Positions 1-7,783 of a DNA stretch of 47,172 nucleotides are shown here, piece after piece. The notes under the pieces are model-generated. The model had not been told where the DNA came from. It did not search any database and worked only from the letters and a program-made list of their open reading frames with translations. The translations under genes and the position numbers were made by a program. The first letter of the stretch is position 1. Each line of letters begins with the position of its first letter. The stretch is from Clostridia bacterium. GTDB taxonomy: Bacteria; Bacillota; Clostridia; Oscillospirales; CAG-272. The stretch covers positions 1 to 47,172 of the forward strand of contig JAFQGP010000154.1 in assembly GCA_017415485.1 (NCBI GenBank), given 5' to 3'.

Positions 1-351
1 ATCGCATCTCCCGACATGATGGGCGTTATCGGCCGTCTCGGTAAGGTTCTCGGTCCTAAGGGACTTATGCCTTCCCCCAAGAACGGTACCGTTACCCCCG
101 ATGTTGCTCGTGCAGTAAACGAGGCTAAGGCAGGTAAGATCGAGTACCGTCTTGACAAGACCAACATCATCCACTGCCCTCTCGGCAAGGTTTCCTTCGG
201 CGAGCAGAAGCTCCAGGAGAACTTTGACGCTCTCGTTGGCGCAGTTATCAAGGCAAAGCCCGCTGCTGCTAAGGGTCAGTACATCAAGAGCTGCGTAATC
301 GCATCCACGATGGGCCCCGGCGTTAAGATCAACCAGGCTAAGCTTGGCTAA
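1..351 (+). CDS. rplA: Ribosomal protein L1, C-terminal half (5' end outside window)
   Basis: This is the C-terminal 116 residues of large-subunit protein L1, which binds 23S rRNA at the L1 stalk, helps release deacylated tRNA, and in many bacteria represses its own mRNA. The reading frame is open from base 1, so the true start lies to the left. The L1 signature around [12 protein letters not shown] is intact, followed by the typical [11 protein letters not shown] and GPGVKIN segments. Full-length L1 is about 230 residues, so half is seen. A strong terminator follows at once, so this is the last gene of its operon. The usual next genes, rplJ and rplL, are absent here. Confidence 0.97.
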   Translation: MASPDMMGVIGRLGKVLGPKGLMPSPKNGTVTPDVARAVNEAKAGKIEYRLDKTNIIHCPLGKVSFGEQKLQENFDALVGAVIKAKPAAAKGQYIKSCVIASTMGPGVKINQAKLG

Positions 352-352
352 T

Positions 353-386
353 AAACAAAAAGACCGCTTCGGCGGTCTTTTTGTTT
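353..386 (+). terminator. Intrinsic terminator after rplA
   Basis: A perfect 15-bp stem (353-367 with 372-386) closed by a TTCG tetraloop, with A-rich and T-rich stem ends, begins two bases after the L1 stop codon. The stem base forms the T tract. It should work in both directions. Confidence 0.93.
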
Positions 387-387
387 A

Positions 388-540
388 GTTATGATCGCCT
401 ACGGCGAGTTTAGAGTTATGATTGGCTACGCCAAGCTATGATGTGCCTTCGGCTCAGTTTGAAGTAGCAAAGCGATCATATCATAACGTTTGCGAAGCAA
501 ACTCATAGTGGCGAGCGTAAGGGAGCCTCATAACTCATAA
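388..540. repeat. Array of short unlike palindromes separated by a TTATGAT/CATAACT spacer
   Basis: Several small hairpins follow each other: CGCC-TAC-GGCG at 396-406, TGGC-TAC-GCCA at 423-433 and GTTTGC-GAA-GCAAAC at 488-502, with weaker ones between. Spacers resemble AGTTATGAT or TCATAAC. Read on the minus strand the unit is CATAACT, then a palindrome, then ATC, the same grammar as in the arrays at 9955-10097 and 39590-39805. No gene is seen between 352 and 643. Confidence 0.7.
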
Positions 541-643
541 CTAAAAAATTACAAGGTTTTCTTAAAATCATTGACTATTTTGCAATTCTGTGATATCATA
601 TTTATAGATATGACTATTAATATTTGAAATGGGAGATATACCT

Positions 644-1375
644 ATGGCTTGGGGAACATTTGGTGTCGCGCATATCGCCACACTCGTTTTTGCCGTGGTT
701 TTGAATATCGCGCTTTATTTCATATTGAAGAAATGCTCGCAGAAAGTGCAAGTAACCGTTCTCGGGATCCTGTCGTTTTGGGGGATCGCCGCGATAATAT
801 ATAATCTCTTTCCCCTCGAGATGGCGCTTGAGTACCTCCCGCTCCACCTTTGCTCCTTCAACGCGATGATCCTGCCCTTTGCGGTCTTCACGCGCAACAA
901 GGTGATCGGAAATCTGACTCTGCTATGGTCGCTCGGAGCTGCAATGGCGCTGATACTCAACCATTCGATAGCACACGCAGAGATCGGGAGCCACATTTTC
1001 TGCTTCTATTATTTCCCGCACGTTTTCGAAGCGAGCATACCGATCCTGCTTTTCAAGCTTGGGCTTTGCAAGCTTGACGCAAAATGCATCTTCTCCACCG
1101 TTGGCATCTCCGCGGCAGTCTACACCTCGGTTCACCTTATCAATCTGGCGATCAACGAGTATTGCAAGAATAACAATATAGTCGACCGGGCGGGCAGGAT
1201 CATTGACGTCAACTATATGTACTCGATGGCTCCCGACAACCCTCTGCTCGACCTTTTCTACGAGTGGATCCCACAGCCGTTCTGGTATATGCTCCCAGTC
1301 ATCCCGATCGTACTTATATACCTTGGCGCCATTTACGGCATCGCGGGGCTTGTCAAAAAGAAAAAGTCTGCATAA
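644..1375 (+). CDS. YwaF/TIGR02206-type integral membrane protein
   Basis: This is a 243-residue polytopic membrane protein with about six or seven hydrophobic segments and a basic C-terminus (VKKKKSA). It resembles the YwaF (TMEM164-like) family: the opening WGTFGVAHIATL, a conserved LPLHLCSFNAM near residue 70, and a late WYMLP segment are visible. Its function is unknown. I chose ATG 644 rather than the in-frame ATG at 629, because the ribosome site GGGAGA (631-636) sits 7 bases upstream of 644 and would lie inside the longer reading. The gene stands alone between a terminator and a shared bidirectional terminator. No specific substrate can be inferred. Confidence 0.82.
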   Translation: MAWGTFGVAHIATLVFAVVLNIALYFILKKCSQKVQVTVLGILSFWGIAAIIYNLFPLEMALEYLPLHLCSFNAMILPFAVFTRNKVIGNLTLLWSLGAAMALILNHSIAHAEIGSHIFCFYYFPHVFEASIPILLFKLGLCKLDAKCIFSTVGISAAVYTSVHLINLAINEYCKNNNIVDRAGRIIDVNYMYSMAPDNPLLDLFYEWIPQPFWYMLPVIPIVLIYLGAIYGIAGLVKKKKSA

Positions 1376-1376
1376 A

Positions 1377-1418
1377 AACAACACAGAAGGCTCAAAAAAG
1401 CCTTCTGTGTTGTTTTTT
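1377..1418. terminator. Bidirectional terminator between convergent genes
   Basis: A 16-bp stem (1377-1392 with 1399-1414) has a six-base CAAAAA loop, a T run on the plus side and an A run on the other side. It serves both the plus-strand membrane protein gene and the minus-strand DUF4340 gene, which stops at 1425. Confidence 0.92.
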
Positions 1419-1424
1419 GTATTA

Positions 1425-3662
1425 TTACGAATACTTATCGGTCGCCTTGATGGCTTCGCCGGTGATGACCTTGCCCGCTTCCTCTGCGATCTTCTTGGTG
1501 AAGCTGCGGAGGACTCGGAACTCGCCGTCGCCGTCGTTGACCGTGATCATAGCGGCGCGCTCGGAGTAGTTATAGTATTTGTATTCGTAGTAGGTGTATT
1601 CGTTGGTTTCGGGATCCTTATAGGATGTTTCAACCTTAATGCGAACGTCGTAATCCTTGCGGTTTGCGAGGATCGCATCAACCTCCGCTTCGGTCAGACC
1701 GTTGGTTCCGTCGTGGACGCTTCCCTGCTTGGATGCATAGAGGAGCGCCGAGAAGAACTTACGGAAGTTCGACATGCCGTATCTCATATATTCCTTGATG
1801 AGAACGCCCTCGTGGGTGGTGATGCGGATCTGGTTTGCGGTGACGGCAACCTGGTACTCGGGGCAGTCGATAACGCCCTTGAGGACAACGACTTCCTCGT
1901 CGCGGTTGTTGGTGGCATAATATCCGCCCGTGATGTTGACACGCTCGCCCGCGCTGTTATATGCCTTGACGGTCTCGTGGTCGATGACCCACTTAAATCC
2001 CTTCTTATCGACTACGGTAAGCTCGGAGATCGCCTCCATCTTGTTGCCTTCCGAATCATGGGCGCTGATAGCCATCTGAGCCGAGGAGATCGTGCCCTTT
2101 TTCTTTGCATCCTCGGAGCAAGTAGGATTGGTCACGGAATCGGACATAGAGTTATCAAGATCGAAGGTATAAAGCTTGCCATCATACTCAACCTCAACCT
2201 TGGTCGCCCAGGAAAGGTTCATCGAGAAATAAAGGTCGTTTACCCAATCGTTCTTGGTGTAGTTGAGGAATGTGAGCGCAGAACGGTCGATCTCGACGAT
2301 GAAATCGTAAATTCCCGAAGTCATATAGCGTGTGCCCTGCTCTGTCTCCGCGCTGACGAAGATGAGGTGCTCATACTTCTCCTGGAAGCTGAAGTAGATG
2401 ACGTATTCGGGCTCATCAAGTCCGTACTTTTTGAGGGACTCATCATCAATTCCAAGCTTGACGACTCCGAGAGGAGAAAGCGTGTAGAAGGTCTGCAGGC
2501 AGGTATCGATGGAGTTATCGTTTGCCACATAGCCCGCGGGGTAGCTGAGAGTGTAGGGCGTGTTCGCGTAGAATGTACCCGTTCTCTCGTCAAGATCCCA
2601 GAAGGTGAAGGAAACGATGGGATCGAGATCGAGCTTGTCGATCTCCTCATCGGTAGCATCCTCGGGGATGGAGTTGAACTTTTCGCCCTCCCAGATGGTG
2701 AAGTTTTCAACGTCGAAATAGTTGTTGAGCTCCATCGGGTAGGAAACGAGAGGAGTTACGAACTTCTCGATCGGAACGTGAAGCACGCTTTCGATGCTGT
2801 CGTAGGTCTTGCCGTCGTACATTCCGAGATAGGAGCCGTCAAGGCTGTAGTTCATAACGTAGACCGCGTCGCGGTCGGTCAGCTTGACGTAATAGCCCGT
2901 GTTCGAGGGAACTGCATCGCCAACATAAACGGTGTGGGAGTTGCCGTTGATATCGGTCACGCGGTACCAGTTGGGAGTGTAATCGTATTCGTTGCCGTTT
3001 TCGTCCACTCTCTTTTCGGGAGCGAGACCGTATTCGGTGTAAAGTCCGTTTTCGTCCTTGATGGGATCGGGGATCTTTCTTGTCGAGAGCGAATATCCGC
3101 AGGAGACCGCAAGCGAGGAGAACATTACCTGCGAGAAGGGGGTTCCCTCGTAGCCCTTGATCTGAAAATCACCGTCCTTATCGACGTAGAACGTGAAGGA
3201 GCCGAATTCGTTGTGAACCTCGATCTTGTCGATGTTCTCCTGCTTGATCTGCTTGAACATCTGAATTCTGTTCGCAACGCCGACCTCTTCGCCCTCAACG
3301 GTATCAATGACCGAGTAAACGGTGTTGATACCCGTGTCGGGATCGACCTTGACCTCGGTGCCGAGGGCGGTCACATAGATATAAGTGTTCTTTGAAGTAT
3401 CCGCGGAAACCGACAGGTCGAGCGTGTCGCCATTATCGTCGCACATAACGTAGATGCCGTTTTTCTGCTGTATTCTGTACTTCGCGCCGTCGTAATCCTC
3501 AAAATAAATGATATTGACGATATAATCGACGAGAATGAAGGCTGCGATCAGAAAAACGACAAGCACGGAGAGCGCGATTATCCAGTTTCTCTGCATCTTT
3601 GCCACCGAACGGCGGCGGCGAAGACGCGCGGTGCTTTCATTTATTGCCTTGCCGTTTGTCAT
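1425..3662 (-). CDS. DUF4340-type membrane-anchored protein of a Gld-like ABC system
   Basis: This 745-residue protein has a short basic cytoplasmic N-terminus rich in arginine, one membrane segment at about residues 23-45 and a long extracellular part with repeated beta-rich modules. The layout fits DUF4340 proteins, which are typically encoded with GldF/GldG-like ABC exporters. The start (TTG/ATG context MTNGKAIN) overlaps the stop of the upstream gene as ATGA at 3659-3662, with a GGAG-like site ahead, which argues for translational coupling and against a longer frame. It is the last of four genes in this operon. In Bacteroidetes the system is linked to gliding; here that role is not expected. 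The exported substrate is unknown. Confidence 0.8.
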   Translation of the reverse strand: MTNGKAINESTARLRRRRSVAKMQRNWIIALSVLVVFLIAAFILVDYIVNIIYFEDYDGAKYRIQQKNGIYVMCDDNGDTLDLSVSADTSKNTYIYVTALGTEVKVDPDTGINTVYSVIDTVEGEEVGVANRIQMFKQIKQENIDKIEVHNEFGSFTFYVDKDGDFQIKGYEGTPFSQVMFSSLAVSCGYSLSTRKIPDPIKDENGLYTEYGLAPEKRVDENGNEYDYTPNWYRVTDINGNSHTVYVGDAVPSNTGYYVKLTDRDAVYVMNYSLDGSYLGMYDGKTYDSIESVLHVPIEKFVTPLVSYPMELNNYFDVENFTIWEGEKFNSIPEDATDEEIDKLDLDPIVSFTFWDLDERTGTFYANTPYTLSYPAGYVANDNSIDTCLQTFYTLSPLGVVKLGIDDESLKKYGLDEPEYVIYFSFQEKYEHLIFVSAETEQGTRYMTSGIYDFIVEIDRSALTFLNYTKNDWVNDLYFSMNLSWATKVEVEYDGKLYTFDLDNSMSDSVTNPTCSEDAKKKGTISSAQMAISAHDSEGNKMEAISELTVVDKKGFKWVIDHETVKAYNSAGERVNITGGYYATNNRDEEVVVLKGVIDCPEYQVAVTANQIRITTHEGVLIKEYMRYGMSNFRKFFSALLYASKQGSVHDGTNGLTEAEVDAILANRKDYDVRIKVETSYKDPETNEYTYYEYKYYNYSERAAMITVNDGDGEFRVLRSFTKKIAEEAGKVITGEAIKATDKYS

Positions 3663-5248
3663 CTGTACTTTCTCCTTACGAGAACGTAAACGCCTGCAAT
3701 AGCGGTGATGAGAGTGGGGATAAGGATGAGGGCAATGGTCCATCTGTTAGCCTGAGCGGTGGTGAGAGTTTCGATGGTGGTCGAAGCGAAGGGCTTGATG
3801 TCAAGTCCGACGGGAACGTTCTCACGTCCTGTTGCGCGGAGTGCGCTGAGCATCAGGTCGGTGTTACCGTAGGTATTCGAGAGAAGGAGAGTGCTCGAGA
3901 GGAAATCGGTCGAGCCGCAAGCAAGAACGTAGGAATAGTCCTCGTTGGTGTTGTCAACCATTCTCGATTCACGGGTGATGGTCATAAGCTTGAAGGGGTA
4001 CTGTTCGGTAGCCTCTGCAACAACTGTGGTATCAACAACTGCGGTTGCGGTCGAGGGGGAAACGAAAACGTCGAACATCGAGCGCGATACGCCGTCCTTG
4101 TAATAAGAACCGTAGCTGAAGTTCTGCGTGGGATCCTCCTCATCCTGATGCCAAACGCTCTGATAAGTGTCGGAATAGGAGATGCCCATCGCGTTCTTGA
4201 AGATGACCTTGGGGGGATAGGTGGTTCTCAAATCCTTGTGGAGAGAAGCACCGAGGCCGAGGGTTGCATAGTTACCGACAACGGTCATACCGTCCTCGGT
4301 CAGCGACTGGTTATAATCGCGGATAGTGGTGCCGTGTACGTTTTCCATATTGTCGGTGTGGCGGTCGAACTTGATGCCCCATTCCTCAAGATACTCCTCA
4401 AGATTGGGAAGCAGAGGTGTGGTGGGGTTGAAGAAGACCATGAGGGCGTTTGTACCGTCAAGGAAGCGGTCAAGCTTTTCGATCTCGGAGATATTCGAAA
4501 CGCCGTCATTTACAAGGAAGTCGTCCTGCGGGTCATAGATGACCATAAGGCGGCAATCCTCGGGGATCTCCTGGTGTGCAAGGTCGATAAGCTGGACCTT
4601 GTAGCCGCCGTCCTCGAGCAGAGAGAGCATATACTGAGTTTTAGCAATATCACTCGCTGCCATGAAGGGCTCGCCGTGGTTGACGGTCACGCAAGCGATG
4701 GGGGATTCCGCCTGAGTTACGGCAAGAATACCCGAAACGAGCTTCTTTTCGCCGTTGTACGCCCAGGGAGCGGAGTTTTCATCATTGAAATAGAACATCG
4801 ATCTGAGCGCGTAAACGCGGAATTCGGTGCCAGAGTATACGATAACGTCGGTCGAATAGATCGAGTCCTTCGAATTGTTCTTGAACTTGTTTACAGCAGA
4901 GGGCTCGCGCCAGATATTCACGTTTTCAACGTGGATATAATCGTTCTTCTCCGCAAGGCCGAGGGCTGTCTTGTAGATCATCTTGCTGTAATACTCGTTT
5001 TCGATATTGTCGGGATCGTCACAGAAAAGGATGTGAACGTCCTTGTCGATATTCTCGAGAGCCTCAACGGCTGCATCGGAGAGGGTGTAGATCTCGTCAC
5101 GGGTGAGATCGGTGTACCAGAGGTACTTGTCCGCCAGGAGCTTGAAAACTCCGTTGAAAAGGAGAAGAGCCGCGATGATGACGCAGGTCATCATGACCGA
5201 AAGGCTTCCGTATTTGAACTTGCGGGAAGAGAAAGCAGAATTCTTCAT
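3659..5248 (-). CDS. GldG-like ABC transporter auxiliary protein
   Basis: This 529-residue protein has one membrane helix near residues 18-40, a long extracytoplasmic domain and a second helix at the extreme C-terminus followed by RRKYR. The domain opens with the DLTRDEIYTLSD segment, typical of the GldG family (ABC-type uncharacterised transport, auxiliary component), and later has the NHGEPF segment. An AGGA ribosome site lies 8 bases before ATG 5248; the in-frame GTG at 5263 would place that site inside the gene, so I prefer 5248. Its stop overlaps the next start by four bases. It probably forms a complex with the permease at 5270-6037. Confidence 0.82.
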   Translation of the reverse strand: MKNSAFSSRKFKYGSLSVMMTCVIIAALLLFNGVFKLLADKYLWYTDLTRDEIYTLSDAAVEALENIDKDVHILFCDDPDNIENEYYSKMIYKTALGLAEKNDYIHVENVNIWREPSAVNKFKNNSKDSIYSTDVIVYSGTEFRVYALRSMFYFNDENSAPWAYNGEKKLVSGILAVTQAESPIACVTVNHGEPFMAASDIAKTQYMLSLLEDGGYKVQLIDLAHQEIPEDCRLMVIYDPQDDFLVNDGVSNISEIEKLDRFLDGTNALMVFFNPTTPLLPNLEEYLEEWGIKFDRHTDNMENVHGTTIRDYNQSLTEDGMTVVGNYATLGLGASLHKDLRTTYPPKVIFKNAMGISYSDTYQSVWHQDEEDPTQNFSYGSYYKDGVSRSMFDVFVSPSTATAVVDTTVVAEATEQYPFKLMTITRESRMVDNTNEDYSYVLACGSTDFLSSTLLLSNTYGNTDLMLSALRATGRENVPVGLDIKPFASTTIETLTTAQANRWTIALILIPTLITAIAGVYVLVRRKYR

Positions 5249-5269
5249 TGTTTTGTTCCTCACTTTCTC

Positions 5270-6037
5270 TTAAGCCCAACGGCGGCGCTCATAGACGCGG
5301 ACCGTGAGATAGATTGCGATAAAGGTCATGGATACGTAGTAAAGCAGTGCGGACCAGTCAAGGATACCGTACTGGAAGTTGGTGAAGCGGGAAACAACGC
5401 TTATCCAGTCAATAATGTAGCGAACTACATAATTGTTGATAAGTCTTGTGCCTTCCTCTTCGCTGCCGACGCCGTTGAGCATATTGAGAATGAGCATAAC
5501 GGCAAGGACCGCGATTGTGATAACAGCCGCGGAGAGCTGGTTTTCCGTCATCGAGGAGATAAGAATACCGATCGCGATGAATACCGCGCCGATGAGAAGC
5601 ACGCCGAGAAGCGAGCCGACGACCTCGGGAGTCACGGGGCCGGCGACAACACCCTCATCAGGATTGCTTTCACGCTTACCCATAACGTAAAGAGGAATGA
5701 GATTCACGCAGGAAGCAGCCAGACAGCCTGCGTAGATAGTCATAGCGGCAAGGAACTTGCCCATAACCATGCCCGTGATCGAGATGGGCGCGGTCATAAG
5801 CATCTGCTCGGTGCGCATTTTACGCTCCTCGGAGAAGGTTCTCATTGTGAGAAGCGGGATGATGATGATCATACTGAGTATGAGCCAATAGTAATAGGAT
5901 GCGGTGCTGTAAGAATTGCTCTGGAGAGTGGTGTAACAGCAAAGCGCTGCCGACAGAGCCAGAAAAACTCCGATAAACACGTATCCCACCGGGTTGATGA
6001 AATACGAACGCATCTCCTTCTTATAAATTGCAAGCAT
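5270..6037 (-). CDS. ABC-2 type transporter permease (GldF-like)
   Basis: This 255-residue integral membrane protein has six predicted helices. It starts MLAIYKKEMRSYFINPVGY, the standard opening of ABC-2/GldF permeases, and has the cytoplasmic FSEERKMRTEQMLMTAPIS segment, which corresponds to the coupling region contacting the ATPase. AAGGA lies upstream of the ATG. It sits five bases after the ATPase stop codon and 21 bases before the GldG-like gene, so the three are clearly co-transcribed. It provides the membrane channel of the transporter; the substrate is unknown. Confidence 0.87.
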   Translation of the reverse strand: MLAIYKKEMRSYFINPVGYVFIGVFLALSAALCCYTTLQSNSYSTASYYYWLILSMIIIIPLLTMRTFSEERKMRTEQMLMTAPISITGMVMGKFLAAMTIYAGCLAASCVNLIPLYVMGKRESNPDEGVVAGPVTPEVVGSLLGVLLIGAVFIAIGILISSMTENQLSAAVITIAVLAVMLILNMLNGVGSEEEGTRLINNYVVRYIIDWISVVSRFTNFQYGILDWSALLYYVSMTFIAIYLTVRVYERRRWA

Positions 6038-6042
6038 TGCGT

Positions 6043-7203
6043 TTAGTCTTCCTTTCTATCTTCGTTCTTTTCGCCCTCGGAAGCAAAGGTATCTTCCTTG
6101 ATCGAATGATCCTCGTAGTAAGCGGAATCGGTGCTCTCTTCCTCAAAGGAAGCGTTTTCCTGATCCTTGACCGTCTTTTCAACGATGTCGGACGCGAGCT
6201 CCTTCTCTTCCGCCGCGCGAACACCCTCGTAGCGGGTCTTCTTCTTTGCCTTTGCAGCCGCTGCCTCGGGGGCTGTCTTATCGACAACGGCAATGAAGAT
6301 GTCCTCGATGCTCATGCCGAGCGCCTCAAGACCGATGAGGGGCCACTTTCTCTCCGCAAGCGCCCAGAAGAGCTTCTTACGGATGTCGATGCCGACTTCG
6401 CTTTCGATCATGTAAGTATAAGCGTCACCGTCGCGCGCCGCGAGAACCTCGGCATAACAAATGCCGGGAAGATTGCGGAGAAGTGCAAGAACGTCGCGCT
6501 GGGGACCGCTGATCTTGACATTGAAGCGGCGAGTGTTCTCAACCGCGCGGGAGATGTTCTCGGTCAGCTCGTTAGCAACGATCTTACCCTTGTTGATGAT
6601 AACGATCCTGTCGCAGACCGCCTGAACCTCCTGCAGGATGTGAGTGGAGAGAATGACGGTGTGCTCCTTACCAAGGGTACGGATAAGGTTTCTGATCTCG
6701 ATGATCTGCTTGGGGTCAAGTCCGATGGTGGGCTCGTCAAAGATGATGACGGGCGGGTTGCCGACGAGTGCCTGCGCGATGCCCACACGCTGCTTGTAAC
6801 CCTTCGAGAGGTTCTTGAGCATTCTGTGGTAAACGTCCGTGATCTTAACGACCTCGCAGATCTCGCGGAGGTGCTTTTCCTTGTTGAGCTTACAGTTTTT
6901 GAGGTCGTAAGCAAAGGAGAGGTATTCCTCGACGGTCATATCGGGGTAAAGAGGAGGCTGCTCGGGGAGATAGCCGATCAGTCTTTTTGCATTCAGCGGG
7001 TCGTCGAGCACGTCAACGCCGCCGATCTTGATCGAGCCCGAGGTGGAGGAAAGATAGCCCGTGAGCATATTCATCGTGGTACTCTTGCCCGCGCCGTTGG
7101 GACCGAGGAATCCAAGAACCTCGCCCTTCGCAACCTCAAAGCTGATATCGTCCACGGCTGTAAAATTGCCGTAGTTTTTCACCAGGTGAGAAATTTTAAT
7201 CAT
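6043..7203 (-). CDS. ABC transporter ATP-binding protein with acidic C-terminal tail
   Basis: This 386-residue ATPase is the first gene of the four-gene operon. Walker A GPNGAGKST is at residues 34-42, the Q-loop near 82, a signature variant LSKGYKQR at 132-139 and Walker B VIIFDEP at 152-158. This matches the GldA/CcmA class that partners ABC-2 permeases. I chose ATG 7203 since AGGA stands 8 bases upstream; a longer frame up to 7260 lacks a ribosome site. After the usual fold ends near residue 305, about 80 residues of Ala/Lys then Glu/Asp/Ser-rich, low-complexity sequence follow. This tail is unusual for the family and may be disordered. Confidence 0.88.
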   Translation of the reverse strand: MIKISHLVKNYGNFTAVDDISFEVAKGEVLGFLGPNGAGKSTTMNMLTGYLSSTSGSIKIGGVDVLDDPLNAKRLIGYLPEQPPLYPDMTVEEYLSFAYDLKNCKLNKEKHLREICEVVKITDVYHRMLKNLSKGYKQRVGIAQALVGNPPVIIFDEPTIGLDPKQIIEIRNLIRTLGKEHTVILSTHILQEVQAVCDRIVIINKGKIVANELTENISRAVENTRRFNVKISGPQRDVLALLRNLPGICYAEVLAARDGDAYTYMIESEVGIDIRKKLFWALAERKWPLIGLEALGMSIEDIFIAVVDKTAPEAAAAKAKKKTRYEGVRAAEEKELASDIVEKTVKDQENASFEEESTDSAYYEDHSIKEDTFASEGEKNEDRKED

Positions 7204-7228
7204 TTCGGTGATCCTTTCAATTTCCTTC

Positions 7229-7273
7229 CCATTATTAATATAATAATGGCATTTTGACACATAGTATAGTATA
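7229..7273 (-). promoter_or_regulatory. Leader palindrome and -10-like sites of the ABC operon
   Basis: An inverted repeat CCATTATTA...TAATAATGG (7229-7249, 9-bp arms) lies 26 bases before the ATPase start. On the minus strand two overlapping TATACT boxes (7263-7268 and 7268-7273) lie just upstream. No convincing -35 is seen. The arrangement would suit a repressor site or an mRNA hairpin. Confidence 0.4.
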
Positions 7274-7384
7274 TCATAAATATATTACATATATATGAAC
7301 ATTACACAAAATAGCACGAATTGCGAGTGAATTGTTGGTGATTTTTGTGTGATTTATTTTTACTTTATTATGCCCCTCGAAAAT

Positions 7385-7661
7385 AGAGCGAACATAACTT
7401 TCCCCGGTGTCCCCTCATCACCCGCTGCGGCGGGAGCTTCTCCCAGGAGAAGCCTGAGTTTTAAGCGCATTCGCCTTCATTTATTCTTCTGTTTGGTATT
7501 TCAATCAATAAAAACATTCCAATTTGACCAACAAACGACTTACGCCCAACCGATGTTCGCTGAAATTCGATGTATGATGCGAACAACCACTTAGGCTTCT
7601 CCTGGGAGAAGCTCCCGCAAAGCGGGTGATGAGGGGGCACCCAGAAAGCTTTGTTCGCTCT
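7385..7661. mobile_element. MITE-like element with about 75-bp inverted repeats
   Basis: Left arm 7385-7460 and right arm 7587-7661 are imperfect inverted copies. Both contain CCCTCATCACCCGC, GGGAGCTTCTCCCAGGAGAA and the outer AGAGCGAAC. Each arm itself holds small palindromes. The 126-bp centre has no gene. No transposase and no clear target duplication are visible, so this is either a non-autonomous element or a foldback repeat. It occupies most of the 580-bp gap between 7204 and 7783. Confidence 0.65.
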
Positions 7662-7689
7662 TGCTTATTAACAACTGCCTTTGCCCAAG

Positions 7690-7718
7690 TAGACAAAATC
7701 CAAAAAATATGATATAAT
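7690..7718 (+). promoter_or_regulatory. Sigma-A type promoter of the long sigma factor gene
   Basis: TAGACA (7690-7695) and a perfect TATAAT (7713-7718) are 17 bases apart, about 65 bases ahead of the start codon at 7784. Confidence 0.7.
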
Positions 7719-7783
7719 ATTTCAAAATCTATGCAACCAAATTTGGAATTGCCACACTATATGGATGAAGGGAGGCGAGAAGA

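Noticed and set aside
388..540. CRISPR array
   Set aside because: Repeats are short, palindromic, unequal in sequence and irregularly spaced; there are no cas genes in the window.
1203..3395. Long open frame on the plus strand opposite the DUF4340 gene
   Set aside because: It is antisense to a gene with clear start, ribosome site and operon overlaps, has no ribosome site of its own and shows no family features; a codon-bias shadow.
3599..6046. An 815-codon plus-strand open frame opposite the GldG-like and permease genes
   Set aside because: The minus-strand products match known families and are tightly packed; the plus frame has a Cys/His/Asp-rich composition typical of an antisense shadow.
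1425..7203. Gliding motility apparatus
   Set aside because: GldA/F/G-like ABC genes and DUF4340 occur widely in non-gliding Firmicutes, and no other gld or spr genes are present.
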